Source of the DNA: DATLBY01 sp035526665
GTDB taxonomy: Bacteria > Acidobacteriota > Terriglobia > Bryobacterales > Bryobacteraceae
DNA length: 8,762 bases
Direction: 5' to 3'
Assembly (NCBI GenBank): GCA_035526665.1
Contig: DATLBY010000293.1
Location: 1 to 8,762 of the forward strand
A model generated the notes under the pieces. That model was not told the origin of the DNA. It made no database searches and worked only from the letters and a program-made list of their open reading frames with translations. Below, piece after piece: positions 7,080 to 8,762 of the stretch. The position numbers and the translations under genes were made by a program. Within the stretch, counting starts at the first letter, position 1. The number at the start of each line of letters is the position of its first letter.

Positions 7080-7484
7080 CTAGGGGGTTGTCACTTTTGG
7101 AGGGGCGAAAAAGCTGACGGGCCCGAGCGAGAGAATCTTGCCCTTGGCGAACTTGATGGTAACCGTCTGCCGCCGGCGCTCGAGAAGGGCGCCGATCTCC
7201 CGGCCACGCAGTTCCATGGACCAATCGAACTTCTCGGCCTCACCTTCACTCCCCGCCGGTTCAACCGAGGAAGACACTTCCGCCTGTGCCAACAAAGCGT
7301 ACACATTGGAGCGGAGCGAGGAGAAATCAGGAGAGCTTTGGTGGATTTGGGCGAGGAAGGCGGCCGGGTCCCCGCCGCTGAGAGCACTTGCCAGCTTTCC
7401 GACTCGCTGAAGCACGTCGTCTGCCGGGCCAGCCAACCCGGGCCAAACCAACAAGGGAGCGGCCAAGAAAGCGCGGCGTCTCAT
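7080..7484 (-). CDS. Small exported protein, possibly NTF2-like
   Basis: This 134-residue protein has a signal peptide (MRRRAFLAAPLLVWPGLAGPA, cleavage about residue 20). The mature part begins with a helix (DDVLQRVGKLASALSGGDPA), followed by a second helical stretch and then strands (FDWSMELRGRE, RQTVTIKFAKGKILSLGPVSFFAPP). This helix-helix-strand order and the closing L.P..FFAPP resemble NTF2/SnoaL-like exported proteins of acidobacteria. That assignment is by pattern only. The two arginines followed by AFLAAP could weakly serve Tat export, but the Tat consensus is poor. The gene lies 68 bases downstream of a small membrane protein on the same strand and is probably co-transcribed with it. 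It converges on the DUF1080 gene, with 98 bases between the two stops. No function can be assigned. Confidence 0.75.
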   Translation of the reverse strand: MRRRAFLAAPLLVWPGLAGPADDVLQRVGKLASALSGGDPAAFLAQIHQSSPDFSSLRSNVYALLAQAEVSSSVEPAGSEGEAEKFDWSMELRGREIGALLERRRQTVTIKFAKGKILSLGPVSFFAPPKVTTP

Positions 7485-7552
7485 ACTTTCACAATCTCAC
7501 ACGAGACGCTCCGGCTTGCTTACCCGCTCCCTCTTGCCGTACCTCCGATGGG

Positions 7553-7714
7553 CTACGGCTGGCGGATCATCCGGATCACACGGCTCCACTCGCCGCGGTC
7601 CATGCGGCGGGCGTCGCATTTCCAGCGGTAAAAGTAGTACACCTCGCGACCGACGCAACATAGAATGAGCGCCAAAAGCGCGAGGATGAGAAAAATCTCA
7701 CCGGTGAGTTGCAT
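7553..7714 (-). CDS. 53-residue single-pass membrane protein
   Basis: The preferred start is the ATG at 7714, giving MQLTGEIF followed by one strongly hydrophobic segment (about residues 6-22, LILALLALILCCV) and a basic, aromatic tail (REVYYFYRWKCDARR). The tail is probably cytoplasmic by the positive-inside rule, with the N-terminus out. A longer in-frame start at 7771 is rejected because the likely promoter (7743-7771) would then be inside the gene. Upstream of 7714, AGAG lies at ribosome-binding distance. There are two cysteines in the membrane segment and one in the tail. The family is not recognised. It appears to be the first gene of a two-gene unit with the NTF2-like protein. Confidence 0.6.
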   Translation of the reverse strand: MQLTGEIFLILALLALILCCVGREVYYFYRWKCDARRMDRGEWSRVIRMIRQP

Positions 7715-7742
7715 AGCTATTCTCTTTAAATCGGACTGCTCA

Positions 7743-7771
7743 ATGATAAGGCCCGGCCAGCCCCGTTGCAA
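7743..7771 (-). promoter_or_regulatory. Candidate sigma-70-type promoter for the small membrane protein operon
   Basis: On the minus strand TTGCAA (7771-7766, 4 of 6 matches to the -35 consensus) and TATCAT (7748-7743, 5 of 6 to the -10) are separated by exactly 17 bases. Transcription would start near 7736, giving a leader of about 20 bases before the ATG at 7714. This is the best promoter seen in the window and it also decides the start of the gene. Confidence 0.5.
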
Positions 7772-7801
7772 CAGGGAAATATCCTAGAACAGTAATTTAA
7801 G

Positions 7802-7966
7802 GGACCCGCGGCAAGATCGGATAAACAAACCACCTGTACTCCCTTGGAGCCATTGGGTTTCTTTTACGAGTCTTTACAAAAGCCGGTTACCTTTCGCGGC
7901 CGAGGTGCGCCTACTCATTCAGTAGCTTCCGTGCGTACCGGGTCCAACGCGCACGGCCGCGGGTCC
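7802..7966. repeat. Two mutually exclusive inverted repeats in the leader region of the DUF5666 gene
   Basis: Repeat A pairs GGACCCGCGGC (7802-7812) with GCCGCGGGTCC (7956-7966), an 11-base perfect match extendable by a G-U pair. Repeat B pairs CGCGGCC (7895-7901) plus GTGCGC (7905-7910) with GCGCACGGCCGCG (7949-7961), 13 pairs with a three-base bulge. The right arms of A and B overlap, so the two pairings exclude one another. Inside the loop of B is a small hairpin, CTACT-cattc-AGTAG (7911-7925). CGGGTCC also occurs twice in direct orientation, 21 bases apart (7939 and 7960). The repeats are plain in the sequence. A role in regulation, as RNA switch or protein site, is inference. Confidence 0.5.
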
Positions 7967-8002
7967 TCGTTAGCGCAAATGGCTTGTAAGGAGAAGTGTG
8001 GA

Positions 8003-8762
8003 ATGTCGAATCTATTCAGGCTATTGGTTTGTATCGCCGGCGGGTTGCTGACCTGCGCGGCTCAGGAGACAGCTGCGAAAGCTACTCCAGCCCGGGTGGT
8101 AGGCGAGGTTACGAGCCTGGACGCGGCAGGGCAAAGCCTTAGCGTCAAATCGGACGCCGGCGCAGCGGTCATGGTGCCGATTACGAGCGAGACCAGGTAT
8201 CTGCGCGTGCCGCCGGGCGAGCAGGATCTGAAGAAGGCCACCAAGATCGGACTGCAGGATATTTCCGTGGGAGATCGTGTTCTGGCGCTGAGCAAACCGG
8301 CAGAAGGCGAGAAACCCGGGCCGGCCACCTCCATCATTGTGATGACCAAGTCGGATATTGCGCAGAAACAGGCAGCGGAACACGCAGAATGGCAGAAGCG
8401 CGGAATCGCCGGCAAAGTTACAGCTCTGAACCCGCAAACCAAAGAGATTACCGTGAATGTTCCGACGCGCGGCAACCCAACCACACTGATTGTCGAGGCA
8501 GCGGATAAAGTTCAATTCCGGAGATACGCGCCGGATTCCGTCCGGTTCAGCGAAGCGAAACTGAGCTCTTTCGCCGACCTCAAAGTGGGAGATCAGGTCC
8601 GTATCCTGGGAGAAAAAAATGCCGAGAATACGCGCGTAAAACCGGAAATGATTGTTTCGGGAACCTTCCACAATATCGCCGGAACCATCACTTCCATAGA
8701 CTCCGCCGCGGGCGAGATCAAAATCACGAATTTGGCAACCAAAAAGCCGCTGATCGTTAAAA
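8003..8762 (+). CDS. Exported DUF5666-repeat protein (partial, C-terminus off the window)
   Basis: The first 253 residues of an exported protein are present, open to the right edge. The start is supported by AAGGAG (7988-7993), nine bases before the ATG. A signal peptide spans about residues 1-20 (LLVCIAGGLLTCAA). The C18 context LLTC is a poor lipobox, so signal peptidase I cleavage is preferred. The mature part is a tandem of related small beta-domains: VVGEVTSLDAAGQSLSVK ... ISVGDRVLAL (about 32-96), IAGKVTALNPQTKEITV ... LKVGDQVRILG (135-203) and IAGTITSIDSAAGEIKI (225 onward). Each follows the DUF5666 pattern of G-x-V/I-T-x-[ILV]-[DN] opening and V-G-D-x-V closing, expected to form OB-like barrels. 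Such proteins are exported and widespread in acidobacteria; their function is not established. The number of repeats in the full protein is unknown. Confidence 0.88.
   Translation, partial: MSNLFRLLVCIAGGLLTCAAQETAAKATPARVVGEVTSLDAAGQSLSVKSDAGAAVMVPITSETRYLRVPPGEQDLKKATKIGLQDISVGDRVLALSKPAEGEKPGPATSIIVMTKSDIAQKQAAEHAEWQKRGIAGKVTALNPQTKEITVNVPTRGNPTTLIVEAADKVQFRRYAPDSVRFSEAKLSSFADLKVGDQVRILGEKNAENTRVKPEMIVSGTFHNIAGTITSIDSAAGEIKITNLATKKPLIVK

Larger units (their letters stand above)
7715..8002. other. Gene-free stretch between divergent genes
   Basis: These 288 bases separate the divergent small membrane protein and DUF5666 genes. The left end carries the minus-strand promoter. The right part (7802-7966) carries long inverted repeats described separately. 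No coding potential with a start and ribosome binding site was seen, and no clear plus-strand -35/-10 pair was found for the DUF5666 gene. Confidence 0.6.

Noticed and set aside
8021..8671. A 216-codon open frame on the minus strand at the right end
   Set aside because: It is antisense to the DUF5666 repeat protein, which has a proper ribosome binding site, a signal peptide and internal repeats and simply runs off the window.

Overview
The window looks like a piece of chromosome from a soil- or sediment-type bacterium, most likely an acidobacterium (Bryobacterales/Solibacter-like). This is inferred from gene content and a moderately high G+C judged by eye, not from a marker gene. Most of the genes encode exported proteins: an M20 peptidase, a signal-peptide protein with kinase-like motifs, a Tat-exported sulfatase, a di-haem peroxidase-like protein, a DUF1080 protein, a small NTF2-like protein and a DUF5666 repeat protein. 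No tRNA, rRNA, CRISPR array, insertion sequence or phage gene was seen.

Layout. Positions 1-417 (minus strand) hold a type II toxin-antitoxin pair: vapB, and vapC cut by the window edge, with a palindrome just upstream of vapB that is a plausible autoregulatory operator. From 530 to 3227 (plus strand) come a small cysteine-motif protein with a strong ribosome binding site, a glutamate-carboxypeptidase-like M20 metallopeptidase, and an exported protein of unknown function whose motif order (IKFG, NWDVKPIN, SDWG) copies the ATP-site signature of protein kinases. The last of these runs convergently into a formylglycine-type sulfatase on the minus strand (3163-4683), and the two coding regions overlap by 65 bases.

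From 4834 to 6981 (plus strand) lie a MauG/cytochrome c peroxidase-type di-haem protein with an unusually long N-terminal region and a DUF1080 (3-keto-disaccharide hydrolase-type) exported protein. Positions 7080-7714 (minus strand) hold a small NTF2-like exported protein and a 53-residue single-pass membrane protein with a good promoter upstream. After a 288-base gene-free stretch with unusual inverted repeats, a DUF5666 repeat protein begins at 8003 and runs off the right edge.

How they may work together: the sulfatase, DUF1080 protein and peptidase all fit an extracytoplasmic scavenging lifestyle on sulfated glycans, oligosaccharides and peptides. No transporter, regulator or other sugar-degrading enzyme is present, so a dedicated utilisation locus is not demonstrated. 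The most unusual item is the exported kinase-like protein. The 5' leader of the DUF5666 gene is the most unusual non-coding signal.
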